Below, piece by piece: positions 24,544 through 32,440 of a stretch of DNA of 32,764 bases. Made by a program: the position numbers and the translations under genes. The notes below the pieces were generated by a model. It was given only the letters and a program-made list of their open reading frames with translations, was not told the origin of the DNA and ran no database searches. Source of the DNA: DASQDN01 sp035630195 (lineage in GTDB: Bacteria; Acidobacteriota; Terriglobia; Bryobacterales; Bryobacteraceae); the NCBI GenBank assembly GCA_035630195.1, contig DASQLD010000184.1, forward strand, positions 1-32,764, in the 5' to 3' direction. Within the stretch, counting starts at the first letter, position 1, and each line of letters starts with the position of its first letter.

Positions 24544-25704
24544 CTACTGAACGCAGGAAGCCGGCGCCGACGGCTTTTGGAAATTGCGCCGTACGGCTTC
24601 AGTGCGCAGAATTCCCGTCCTCTCGTTCTCCATCTGAGTTATCCACGGTCCAAGAAATCGACCAAACTTCGCCAGGCGTTCGGAATCGCCGGTCTTCGCG
24701 GCGGTTTCGATAGTCTCGCGGATCGCAGGTGAGAGCATTTCAATTCGTCCGACGAAGACTCGCGCTATCGAGGCAGGGGCGGGTTTGATCTCGAGTGGCA
24801 GCAGGCGGTCCACGGTGGCCTTTGGAACGATGTAAAACAGACGCATGCCTTCCTCGAACCAGGAGTCATGCCAGGTTTCGATCATCGCCAACGCTTCTTT
24901 GCGATACAGGCCAAACTCCACGAGTTCGTTGGCGAGTTGACCTCGCAGAGCATTGAGATCGCTGGTGAGTTCCGGCAGGCTGATCTCGGTTGCCTCATTC
25001 AACGAACGGATGATACGGTAGCCAATCTTTTCGCCCCGGTTTTCAAAAAGGATTGCCACGGGAACGGGCTCGCTGCCCGCGTTCGTAACTCGAACGCGTC
25101 CTTCACTTGTGATGATGGGACGGAGCGGCACTGCAAAGTCGCCAACGCCACGGTAGAAGATAAGCTTCTCCCATTGATTGCCGATTCGAATCGGCGCGGC
25201 ATCAGTAGCTCTCGCCGCGAAATAGTGGCTGGCGCCCTTGCTGACCGGCAGGACTGGAACTTGATCGGGCAAGACTTCGACACGGTCCCAGCGAATCTCT
25301 CCACCTGCATGCGATAAGGGCGGTTCGCTTCGAAGAGCAATCGGAATCGTGCTGGTAGCGCGGGGATACCACTCAGTAATCCAGCCTTGCGGGAACCCCA
25401 CGCGAACCGACAACGTGGTCGGCTGGGCCGAATAGAAATACACGACTGGTGTTTCCATGCGCACCAAGCCAGAAGACAACTGCTTAAACTGGGGGGATCC
25501 CAGACTCTCCACAAAGCATGGGAGGTCAGAGGGACCGGAAAGAGGCGCCCATCGCGCGGAACTTCCATCAGCTCGCGCAACGGAGGTGAACGTTCCCCAC
25601 TCGTGAGCGGTGACCTGGCTCGGTTCTTGCGAAGGATTCCGGACTCTGGAGGGCTCAAACGCGAAAACGGGTATCGCTAGAAGAGCCAAGGCGAAACGGA
25701 TCAT
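24544..25704 (-). CDS. Secreted protein with HEWGTF motif
   Basis: 386 residues. A signal peptide (RFALALLAIPVFAF) is followed by VTAHEWGTFTSVA, a motif shared by uncharacterised secreted proteins in Acidobacteriota and Planctomycetota. The rest has mixed alpha/beta sequence with GGEIRWDRVEVLPDQVPVLP and a helical C-terminus, but no recognised catalytic residues. An AGGAGG ribosome site sits in front of the ATG. It is last in the sigma/anti-sigma cluster, 58 bases after the previous gene, so it may be controlled by that sigma factor. Function unknown. Confidence 0.8.
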   Translation of the reverse strand: MIRFALALLAIPVFAFEPSRVRNPSQEPSQVTAHEWGTFTSVARADGSSARWAPLSGPSDLPCFVESLGSPQFKQLSSGLVRMETPVVYFYSAQPTTLSVRVGFPQGWITEWYPRATSTIPIALRSEPPLSHAGGEIRWDRVEVLPDQVPVLPVSKGASHYFAARATDAAPIRIGNQWEKLIFYRGVGDFAVPLRPIITSEGRVRVTNAGSEPVPVAILFENRGEKIGYRIIRSLNEATEISLPELTSDLNALRGQLANELVEFGLYRKEALAMIETWHDSWFEEGMRLFYIVPKATVDRLLPLEIKPAPASIARVFVGRIEMLSPAIRETIETAAKTGDSERLAKFGRFLGPWITQMENERTGILRTEAVRRNFQKPSAPASCVQ

Positions 25705-25762
25705 GATGTATTCCTCCTGTTCACCTGTTTGTCGGAAGCGGAGGGCATTTTCTTCCCAATCT

Positions 25763-26263
25763 TTATTGCCTTGGCGCCTTCTTCAGGGCTGTTTCAATCT
25801 CGGGCTCGGTCGCAGCGTGCTTCAGTATCGTGGAGGATTCACGAATGAAGACCTTCCCGTCTGTGGCCACGAGGGCGCCAGCGATCGCCTGACCGCAGCG
25901 CGCCGTGAGATTGACAATCCACACGCCCTCTTCGGGCCATTCACGAAACACACCGTAAACTCCGGGCGTCGGCGAGGCGACAACTTTGAGAGGTAAGGAT
26001 CGTCGATTTCCACTCACTTTACCCTCCGCCTTCGCCATGACGTCAGGTTTGTCTGGCGCGACACAGCCGTCAGTCCGAAAAACGAAAGCAGATCGCTTCA
26101 TCTGATAATTTTGCGCTGCCACGGAATTGGCTAGCTGAATGGTGAACTCTCCAGCGTTAGTTTGTTGTACCGCCAGAACGATGGACGCGCCAATTAGGAT
26201 TCGGATAATCGTCGGGGACATTTGGAATTTGGACGAACCAACGGATCGATTTCTTCCCGGCAT
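25763..26263 (-). CDS. Secreted hypothetical protein
   Basis: 166 residues from the ATG at 26263, or 152 from ATG 26221, with no clear ribosome site for either. A signal-like segment (RILIGASIVLAVQQTNA) precedes a beta-rich mature domain (GEFTIQLANSVAAQNY..., VYGVFREWPEEGVWIVNLTARCG) with two Cys (in DGCVAP and ARCGQ), possibly a disulfide. No family is recognised. It starts ten bases after the anti-sigma gene, so it belongs to that operon. Confidence 0.75.
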   Translation of the reverse strand: MPGRNRSVGSSKFQMSPTIIRILIGASIVLAVQQTNAGEFTIQLANSVAAQNYQMKRSAFVFRTDGCVAPDKPDVMAKAEGKVSGNRRSLPLKVVASPTPGVYGVFREWPEEGVWIVNLTARCGQAIAGALVATDGKVFIRESSTILKHAATEPEIETALKKAPRQ

Positions 26264-26273
26264 TCTATGCTAT

Positions 26274-27320
26274 TTACCAGGTCCATGCGAGTTCATCCTT
26301 CCAGTGGGTTAGAGCCGTGCGACTGAGCTTCAGGATGTCCTCCCTAACTACACCGGCCGGAGGGGGAGCGAATTCGATCATTCTCTGGAAAATACGAGCA
26401 CGATCAGAAGCTTCGACGCGCGATAGCAGATTCCACAACGTCAGCGTATCGCGGGAGCGAGAGCGCGCCAGGACGATGTCGAGATCCTTCGCCGCCGAGT
26501 GGGACTTGGCATCGAAGCGTTCCAGCGCTTCCACGAGATCGCCGGGAGCGTCGTCAAACCAGGGTGTTCCAGGACCACGGCCCGGGCGCATGCGACACGA
26601 TGCTCCGGCTGGAACCAGCGATTCGGCTCCTCGCCATTCGAAAGATACCCATCCCTGGGCGACGTTCAAAATACCGTCTCCAGTACGGTCGCAACGAATT
26701 TGATACTCGCATCCGAGATCGACTGCCGTGCCGGCGGGAGTGTCCACAAAGAACAAGCGGGGAGGAGCTGCGATCTTGGCGCGGATTGCGCCGTTACCCA
26801 ACTCCAAACGATGCCCGGCGGCGCCGCTGGGTCCAAGCCGTATACGAGTATTGGGTTCGACGTCGACGCTACCGATGTCTCCGACGCGGATGCGCGCTCT
26901 CGAGGATGCCGGAGTCTCAATCCACTCGCCAGCCGGTACGGATCGCACAGCCGCGATTTCTTTGTCGCTGGTTAGGATGGCAATTTCCCAATGAACTGCC
27001 GGCTGGCGCGACCTGGCCCAGTAGCCAGTGAAGATCACGACTAAGATCAGCGCCGTAGCGTAAGCCCAAGCTGGAACCTGAAACCGCTGTACTTCCGGTC
27101 TTCTGTCCGCCGCGGCTTCGATTGCATTCCATATCGATTCCGGAGCCTCGATGAGAGGTATAGATTGCAGCATCGCGCCGACTCGGCGGACTTGTTCGAG
27201 ACTGATCCGGCAGGTTTCACAGCGGGCCAAGTGCGCATCGACACGATTGCGCTCATGAGGGTCGAGTTGCCTATCGACGTAGGGAGCGAGTTGATCCTTC
27301 ACATGGCCAAGGAAGATCAT
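26274..27320 (-). CDS. Anti-sigma factor with zinc finger and FecR-like domain
   Basis: 348 residues. The N-terminal zf-HC2 zinc finger (HLARCETC) is the usual sigma-binding site. A single TM helix (AWAYATALILVVIFTGYWA, about 85-105) is followed by a periplasmic FecR-like beta domain (RVGDIGSVDVEPNTRIRLG ... FFVDTPAGTAVDLGCEYQI ... VAQGWVSFEW), as in iron-siderophore sensing and other envelope signals. A C-terminal helical stretch completes it. The start ATG at 27320 overlaps the sigma stop (ATGA). It probably holds the ECF sigma factor at the membrane until an envelope signal releases it. Confidence 0.88.
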   Translation of the reverse strand: MIFLGHVKDQLAPYVDRQLDPHERNRVDAHLARCETCRISLEQVRRVGAMLQSIPLIEAPESIWNAIEAAADRRPEVQRFQVPAWAYATALILVVIFTGYWARSRQPAVHWEIAILTSDKEIAAVRSVPAGEWIETPASSRARIRVGDIGSVDVEPNTRIRLGPSGAAGHRLELGNGAIRAKIAAPPRLFFVDTPAGTAVDLGCEYQIRCDRTGDGILNVAQGWVSFEWRGAESLVPAGASCRMRPGRGPGTPWFDDAPGDLVEALERFDAKSHSAAKDLDIVLARSRSRDTLTLWNLLSRVEASDRARIFQRMIEFAPPPAGVVREDILKLSRTALTHWKDELAWTW

Positions 27321-27904
27321 TTCTGCCCCTTTCCCAACCACTCACGGATAGGCTCCAGCTTCCCTGCCAGCAACTTGTGTCCCCGGCTGAGCCTCGAGGA
27401 GACTGTGCCCATTGAGCAGTTCAGCGCGCTGGCCATTTCCTGATAGGACAGGTCCTCAAAGTACCGCAACAAAATTGCCAGTCGAAACTTTTGCGGTAAG
27501 GAAGAGATGGCGTCTCGTATCGAGCTTGCGATCTGCCGCTGCGCCAGGTCCTGTTCGTGTGAGCCTTCGGCGGCGATGGTTTCCAACAGGGTCTGGTCGA
27601 TCTGTGCTGGATGGCGTTTGCCCCGCCGCTCCGTATCGATGCATGTATTTACAACAAGCCGATAAAGCCAGGTGGAGAACGCGGAATCGCCCCGGAAGTG
27701 CTGGAAATCCGTCATCAATTTCAAAAAGACTTGCTGAGTCACGTCGCTGGCAGTGGCTACGTTTCCGTGAAAAAAGTAGAGAGCGATCGAGTAGACTTTG
27801 TCCTTATAGATGTCATAGAGGACACGAAAGGCGTTGCGGTCACCCTTACGGCAACCCTCGATGATCTCATCGCTGATCTCGCGGCCGCCCGGATGCGCCA
27901 CCAC
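27317..27904 (-). CDS. ECF-type RNA polymerase sigma factor
   Basis: 195 residues. Region 2 (DVTQQVFLKLMTDFQHFRGDSAFSTWLYRLVVNTCID) and region 4 (LPQKFRLAILLRYFEDLSYQEMASALNCSMGTVSSRLSRGH) are both complete and carry the standard sigma-70 ECF signatures. The start is GTG at 27904; there is no ATG near the conserved sequence. Transcription would be part of the operon with the anti-sigma factor and the two secreted proteins. It should direct RNA polymerase to a set of promoters, unknown here, released by the anti-sigma factor. Confidence 0.94.
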   Translation of the reverse strand: MVAHPGGREISDEIIEGCRKGDRNAFRVLYDIYKDKVYSIALYFFHGNVATASDVTQQVFLKLMTDFQHFRGDSAFSTWLYRLVVNTCIDTERRGKRHPAQIDQTLLETIAAEGSHEQDLAQRQIASSIRDAISSLPQKFRLAILLRYFEDLSYQEMASALNCSMGTVSSRLSRGHKLLAGKLEPIREWLGKGQK

Positions 27905-27967
27905 TTGTTTTTAGACGACACTGACTCGGAGATTCTTCCAAATCCAAAGCTGATCGCTAACCGTGAG

Positions 27968-27988
27968 ATGCAACGTACCCGTTGTCAT
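27968..27988 (+). repeat. Inverted repeat in the sigma / RRM divergent gap
   Basis: ATGCAACG pairs with CGTTGTCAT around the loop TACC, with one bulged T. It lies between the divergent sigma factor and RRM genes, about 18 bases before the RRM start, and could be an operator or a leader hairpin. Confidence 0.35.
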
Positions 27989-28005
27989 GGCGTCTCATAG
28001 AGGAT

Positions 28006-28287
28006 TTGGCAAAGAAAATTTTCGTCGGCAACCTTCCGTATCAGACCGAGGAAGGGGAGTTGATCGCCTGGTTCGCGCGTTTCGGCTATCCACCTAATTC
28101 CGTCAGTATTTCAGCGGATCGACTCTCCGGACAATCCCGGGGCTTCGGATTCGTGGAGATGAACGACAAACTTACTGAGCGGTGCATTCGCGCATGCAAT
28201 GGTCAGGACTTCCTCGGTCGCACGCTCATTGTGAATGAGGCACACCCTCTTGTGGAACGGCGGCCGGGTCCGCGCAAAGGTTTTTAG
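28006..28287 (+). CDS. RRM RNA-binding protein
   Basis: 93 residues, a single RNA recognition motif: RNP2 is KIFVGNL and RNP1 is RGFGFVEM, with the usual betaalphabetabetaalphabeta length. These small bacterial RRM proteins bind single-stranded RNA and are often cold-induced. The start is TTG at 28006, giving the family start LAKKIFVGN; an earlier TTG at 27982 adds eight unrelated residues. The region before the start is weak in ribosome-site sequence. An overlapping ATG at 27987 is in a different frame and would not encode this domain. Confidence 0.87.
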   Translation: MAKKIFVGNLPYQTEEGELIAWFARFGYPPNSVSISADRLSGQSRGFGFVEMNDKLTERCIRACNGQDFLGRTLIVNEAHPLVERRPGPRKGF

Positions 28288-28316
28288 CATAATTTTCTGC
28301 CGTGTAAAGGAGCATT

Positions 28317-28835
28317 ATGAGCTGGTTCGATGAATTGGGCGGCTTGCTTCAGCAATATGCGAATGCAAATCAACCTACACAGTCCACTGAAGACGATTTC
28401 GATCAGGCCGCAAGAATGGCGCCTCGTGACGCAATGTCGCACGGGTTGTCGGAAGCTTTTCGTTCCGACCAGACGCCGCCATTTCCGAATATGCTTGGCC
28501 AGTTGTTCGGGAACTCGAGCGGCACAGATCGCGCGAACATACTCAACCAACTGATTTCAGTGGCCGGACCGGCGCTGTTATCAGGCGGTCTGTTGCAGCA
28601 ACTCGGCGGACTGCTGAACCAGGGCGCCGGCCAGATCACACCGCAACAGGCGGAACAGATACCCCCTGCCGCCGTAGAAGAATTGGCGCGTGAGGCTGAG
28701 CAGAAAGACCCGAGCATTATTGATCGCGTGAGCGACTTCTATTCCGAAAATCCCACGCTTGTAAAGAGTTTGGGAGCTGCTGCCCTGGCGGTGGCGATGT
28801 CCGGAATGGCGAAGCAGAAGCGCGGGTTGTTCTAG
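28317..28835 (+). CDS. Hypothetical protein, Gly/Leu/Gln-rich
   Basis: 172 residues. The sequence starts SWFDELGGLLQQYANANQ, contains a Gly/Leu/Gln-rich stretch (LLSGGLLQQLGGLLNQGAGQITPQQAEQ), a helical segment (VEELAREAEQKDPSIIDRVSDFYSENPTLV) and a C-terminal hydrophobic helix (GAAALAVAMSGMAKQK). It has a good Shine-Dalgarno sequence (AAAGGAG, four bases from the ATG). No family or function is recognised. It is 29 bases after the RRM gene and may share its transcript. Confidence 0.7.
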   Translation: MSWFDELGGLLQQYANANQPTQSTEDDFDQAARMAPRDAMSHGLSEAFRSDQTPPFPNMLGQLFGNSSGTDRANILNQLISVAGPALLSGGLLQQLGGLLNQGAGQITPQQAEQIPPAAVEELAREAEQKDPSIIDRVSDFYSENPTLVKSLGAAALAVAMSGMAKQKRGLF

Positions 28836-28873
28836 GACAGTTTGCAAGCCGTAAGCGCCTTGTGTTCGGACGA

Positions 28874-29655
28874 CTATTTTAGAGCTAATAATCCTTCTGT
28901 TAATTCAATCTGCGTACCCCACGGATCGGTGAGAAAGGATATCGTCAGTCCGAGATCCGGGCGCTTGGTTGGCTGCATTTGGATTGTCGCGCCGGCTTCA
29001 ACGGCTTTCTTAGCGAAACCCTGTATATCTTTCCTTCGAAACCGACGTGATCCATTACCCTGCCCTTGCTGGGTAAGGTAGGTTTGTCGACCGGCTTCCA
29101 CGAAAGATTTACACCGGGAAGATCGGCTGCTTTGAACTTGCCTCTCATACCAGGAATCGCGCCAAACAGCTTCGCGTACCAAGCTCGCATTGCGTCTTCC
29201 TGAGGCGTCGCAAAGTGAATGTGGTGATGTCTTATCGGCACATTCTGGTTCTTATCCTCAGTGAACTCCACAGTGACGTCGCCTGGAAAGAGAGCGAAGA
29301 ACTGGCGTGACGTCTCGTTGACGCTGACAATTTTTGCGGCAGCTTCGATCTTTGCCTTCGTGCCTTCGAAATCCTTCACGGCGAAGCCAAGATGATCGAT
29401 GATGGAGCCGACGCTTCCCCCGCTGGACGGGCCGGATCGGAACCCGACGAGCACCCCTGGAAACATCGCGAATTCCACCGGGCCTGCCTTGACGAGCTTT
29501 CCACCGAGCACGTCGATCCAGAGCTTACGATGGGCCGTGGGATCGGGAGTGATGATGTGGAGGTGTCCCATTGAAACACCCGATGAATTCGGCGGCTCCA
29601 CCTGTGCGCCGAGTTGTAATCCCGCGAGCATTAAGATGAGAGCAATTCGAGTCAT
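28874..29655 (-). pseudogene. VOC/glyoxalase-like secreted protein, frameshifted
   Basis: From ATG 29655 the protein has a signal peptide (ALILMLAGLQLGAQ) and two VOC-like halves (MGHLHIITPDPTAHRKLWIDVLGGK and DHLGFAVKDFEGTKAKIE). Near 29030-29034 the frame breaks at HVGFEGKI; the other frame continues KDIQGFAKKAVEAGATIQM to a full end at 28874 (FLTDPWGTQIELTEG). Adding one base (probably an A in an A run) joins the two, giving 260 residues. Glyoxalase/bleomycin-resistance proteins of this type bind a metal between VOC halves. Inactive, or a single-base sequencing error. Confidence 0.78.
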
Positions 29656-30116
29656 TGGTTTTTTTCGTATACGAGAGTCGATTCCGAGTCTCCGTGAAGG
29701 TTCACGATCTGTCTGCGAATGGTGAGGACAAGGCCATCGCGGGAAAGTTTCCAGCGATCCATCTGTGTATAGCTGCGTGGACCGCTGACAAGCGTATTAA
29801 TCAGCAGCGCCGAGCCTTCCCACTTCGCGATGCTCTTCCCCGAAGCGTCGCCGAGAGGATGCGCCACTTCCTTCCCAGTCGTAACGAATTTCATCATCGC
29901 TGCTCTCTTCGGATCGGACGCGGTTTCGACCGGAACGCAGCGAACCTGCGTATCCTTATGTTCCACTGTGATCGTTTTCCATGGAACCACGGGTAGGCGG
30001 TGCTGTTCGCTACGAGACTCATTCAGCGTCCAGGTTCCAGAAAAATCGGGATCGGCGGCAAAAGCCATTCCGGCGCAGATCGCGCCGCAGACTATATATC
30101 GATAAAGACACTGCAT
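29652..30116 (-). CDS. Secreted FSGTW-domain protein
   Basis: 154 residues with a signal peptide (RYIVCGAICAGMAFAA) and a beta-barrel-like domain that starts DPDFSGTWTLNESRSEQ, typical of an acidobacterial secreted protein family with no known function. Its stop overlaps the start of the VOC gene by four bases (ATGA), so the two are coupled. A TATAAT lies upstream (30134-30139), 17 bases from the ATG. Confidence 0.8.
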   Translation of the reverse strand: MQCLYRYIVCGAICAGMAFAADPDFSGTWTLNESRSEQHRLPVVPWKTITVEHKDTQVRCVPVETASDPKRAAMMKFVTTGKEVAHPLGDASGKSIAKWEGSALLINTLVSGPRSYTQMDRWKLSRDGLVLTIRRQIVNLHGDSESTLVYEKNQ

Positions 30117-30133
30117 GCGGAAATGTATTAGTG

Positions 30134-30139
30134 ATTATA
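30134..30139 (-). promoter_or_regulatory. -10 box for the FSGTW/VOC operon
   Basis: TATAAT, a perfect sigma-70 -10, reads on the minus strand 17 bases before the ATG at 30116. A -35 at the right distance is weak (TCGGAC). The same 85-base gap serves the divergent dehydrogenase operon, whose own candidate is TTGGCA (30149-30154), an 18-base gap and TAGAGT (30173-30178). Confidence 0.45.
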
Positions 30140-30201
30140 TAAGGCGGCTTGGCATCGTCCGATTCCGATTAGTAGAGTAGTTAGTAACAAGAGCGACACC
30201 T

Positions 30202-30861
30202 ATGAAACGCAGACGCTTCTTTAAAGCCATGGCCGCGGCGCCACTGGCGCCCTCGCTGGTAGCACAGCAAACAGCGGCCCCAAGTAACGCTCCGGCACCG
30301 ACATCGCCGGCTCCGCCTCCAATCGACGCGACGCAACCGCCGGCTCCTCTGAATCGTGCGCCGAGTGCAATGACGGCGCCGGTAAGAATAGAGACGGCGG
30401 TCGCCGATGAGGTTGCCAATATGGCGCCACGATACTTCACGCCCGCGCAGTTTAGCGCGCTGCGGAAACTCAGCGAGACGATCATGCCGCCGATGAATGG
30501 CGCTCCCGGAGCGTTAGAAGCCGGCGCGCCCGAGTTCCTTGATTTTTTGATTAGCGAGTCGCCACCGGATCGGCAGCAACTCTACAAAGTAGGGCTCGAC
30601 CAGTTGAACACGCAGGCGAAGAAACGCTTCAGTAAGATGTTCGCCGATCTGGACAGTACGCAGACAGCTACGCTACTGGTTCCGCTCCGCGAGGCTTGGG
30701 CTTTTGACCCTCCCACGGATCCGCTTGCCCGATTTTTGCGGGAGGCAAAGAAGGATGTACGTACGGCGACGATCAACTCTCGCGAGTATGCGTCGGCGGC
30801 ATCTTCGGGCGGCAGACGTGGGGCCGGGGGCATCGGCCTGTACTGGTATCGACTCGACTAG
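30202..30861 (+). CDS. Gluconate 2-dehydrogenase subunit 3-like protein
   Basis: 219 residues. RRRFFKAM at the start is a twin-arginine-type motif followed by a short hydrophobic segment, so export as a folded protein is likely. After a Pro/Ala-rich linker comes the helical family domain (FTPAQFSALRKLSETIMPP ... GAPEFLDFLIS ... RQQLYKVGLDQLN). In known gluconate and alcohol dehydrogenases this small subunit accompanies a GMC flavoprotein, and here the GMC gene follows eight bases later. The pair probably forms a periplasmic dehydrogenase complex. Confidence 0.88.
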   Translation: MKRRRFFKAMAAAPLAPSLVAQQTAAPSNAPAPTSPAPPPIDATQPPAPLNRAPSAMTAPVRIETAVADEVANMAPRYFTPAQFSALRKLSETIMPPMNGAPGALEAGAPEFLDFLISESPPDRQQLYKVGLDQLNTQAKKRFSKMFADLDSTQTATLLVPLREAWAFDPPTDPLARFLREAKKDVRTATINSREYASAASSGGRRGAGGIGLYWYRLD

Positions 30862-30868
30862 GAACTTC

Positions 30869-32440
30869 ATGGCTTCGAAAGAATACGACGTTTTGATCAT
30901 CGGTTCCGGCGCTTCGGGAGGAATGGCCGCGTACACGCTCGCGAAGAAAGGCGTGAAATGCCTGCTGCTGGATGCCGGCCCACAAGTGGACTTTCAGCGC
31001 AATCGAGGTACAAAGCCCGTCTACGAATTACCTTATCGAGGATTCGGAAAGCCTGGCCGGCTACCTCACGTTTTTCAAGCCAACGAGTTTAACGCGAATC
31101 AGTGGGTTGACGAGTCACAAGTCCCCTACACGCACGATCCGAAGCAGCCATACAACTGGGTTCGCGTGCGGATGATCGGAGGGAAATCGAACTTCTGGGC
31201 CCGCATGTCGTTCCGGTTGAGCGATTACGAGTTCAAGGCGAAGGATCACGATGGGTTCGGCGAGAACTGGCCTATCAGCCACGCCGACCTATCGCCGTTC
31301 TACGATCGCGTCGAGCCGATTTTCCGAGTGTCGGGGCGTAAGGAAGGTCTGGCTCAGCTACCGGATGGCATCTTCGTCGAGGACAAGTCACCCGACAGCC
31401 AGGCATCGAAGCGGATCGCGGAAGCAGGTAAGCCTTATGGCATGACCGTTACGAAGATCCGGCGCGCGCTGGGTGACGGGAGCCTTGCGAGCTCTTTCAA
31501 TCTGCTGCTGCCGGATGCAGTAGCGAGTGGCAATGTGACGGTGGTCCCGAATGCCGTGGTTCGCGAGATTAGCGTCGACAATAAAACGGGTCTGGTCAAT
31601 GGCGCGCATTTCGTAGACCGGCAATCGGGGCGCGAACTCCATGCGAAAGCGAGGTCAGTTGTGCTGGGCGCATCGTGCCTGGAGAGTACGCGCATTCTGT
31701 TGAACTCAAAGATGGCCAATTCAAGCGGTGTGCTCGGCCACTATCTGCATGACCAGTTTTATATGAGCAATAGCGTCGTGGCGCTAATTCCCGAAGCTCA
31801 GAATGGTAAGAGCAGTCGCGGGTTGGTCGGAGGAGCAGGATACATACCGCGCTTCCGGAACATCAAAACGAAAGAGAAGAACTTCATTCGCGGGTATGCG
31901 TTCGACTTTTCCACGGGCGGCACTCCTGACGCGCGGTATTTCCCATCCTGGGGAGAAGAACTGCAGAAGGATCTCGATAACGCTCGCGGCGCGGGTTTTG
32001 GCGCAACGTTGATGGGCGAGGTGCTGCCTCGCTTCGAGAATCATGTACGCATCGATAAGAACGTGGTCGACACGTGGGGAATTCCGGTGTTGAACTTTCA
32101 GTGCAAATATACGGATAACGAGTTCAACATGGCAAAGGACGCAGTCGAGACTTTAGGCGAAATCTGCCGGGCAGCGAAGTTCGAAGTTTTACATCGGACA
32201 GATCGCATGTTCCCGCCCGGTTATAGCATTCACGAGCTCGGGACTTGCCGCATGGGCGACAATCCAAGAACGAGCGTGCTGAACAAATGGAACCAAAGCC
32301 ATGACATCAAGAATCTCTACGTTGTCGATGGCAGCAGCTTCGTCACAGGCGGATCGCAGAATCCGACGATGACGATTCTTGCCTTATCGATGCGGGCATC
32401 CGAGCATCTGGCCGAACAGCTGAAACAACGCGAAATCTGA
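30869..32440 (+). CDS. GMC-family FAD-dependent dehydrogenase
   Basis: 523 residues. The N-terminus carries the FAD-binding Rossmann motif (YDVLIIGSGASGGMAAYTLAKKG), followed by the GMC family segments (RMIGGKSNFWARMSFRL, ENWPISHADLSPFYDR) and the C-terminal NLYVVDGSSFVTGGSQNPTMTI with the expected Asn and His-type residues (HELGTCRMG). Such enzymes oxidise sugars, sugar acids or alcohols. The chosen ATG 30869 gives the usual start; an earlier in-frame ATG would overlap the previous gene. It has no signal peptide itself and may travel with the Tat-type subunit 3. Confidence 0.94.
   Translation: MASKEYDVLIIGSGASGGMAAYTLAKKGVKCLLLDAGPQVDFQRNRGTKPVYELPYRGFGKPGRLPHVFQANEFNANQWVDESQVPYTHDPKQPYNWVRVRMIGGKSNFWARMSFRLSDYEFKAKDHDGFGENWPISHADLSPFYDRVEPIFRVSGRKEGLAQLPDGIFVEDKSPDSQASKRIAEAGKPYGMTVTKIRRALGDGSLASSFNLLLPDAVASGNVTVVPNAVVREISVDNKTGLVNGAHFVDRQSGRELHAKARSVVLGASCLESTRILLNSKMANSSGVLGHYLHDQFYMSNSVVALIPEAQNGKSSRGLVGGAGYIPRFRNIKTKEKNFIRGYAFDFSTGGTPDARYFPSWGEELQKDLDNARGAGFGATLMGEVLPRFENHVRIDKNVVDTWGIPVLNFQCKYTDNEFNMAKDAVETLGEICRAAKFEVLHRTDRMFPPGYSIHELGTCRMGDNPRTSVLNKWNQSHDIKNLYVVDGSSFVTGGSQNPTMTILALSMRASEHLAEQLKQREI

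Noticed and set aside
27987..28020. ATG at 27987 as the start of the RRM protein
   Set aside because: It is in a different frame and does not reach KIFVGNL without a frameshift that nothing supports.
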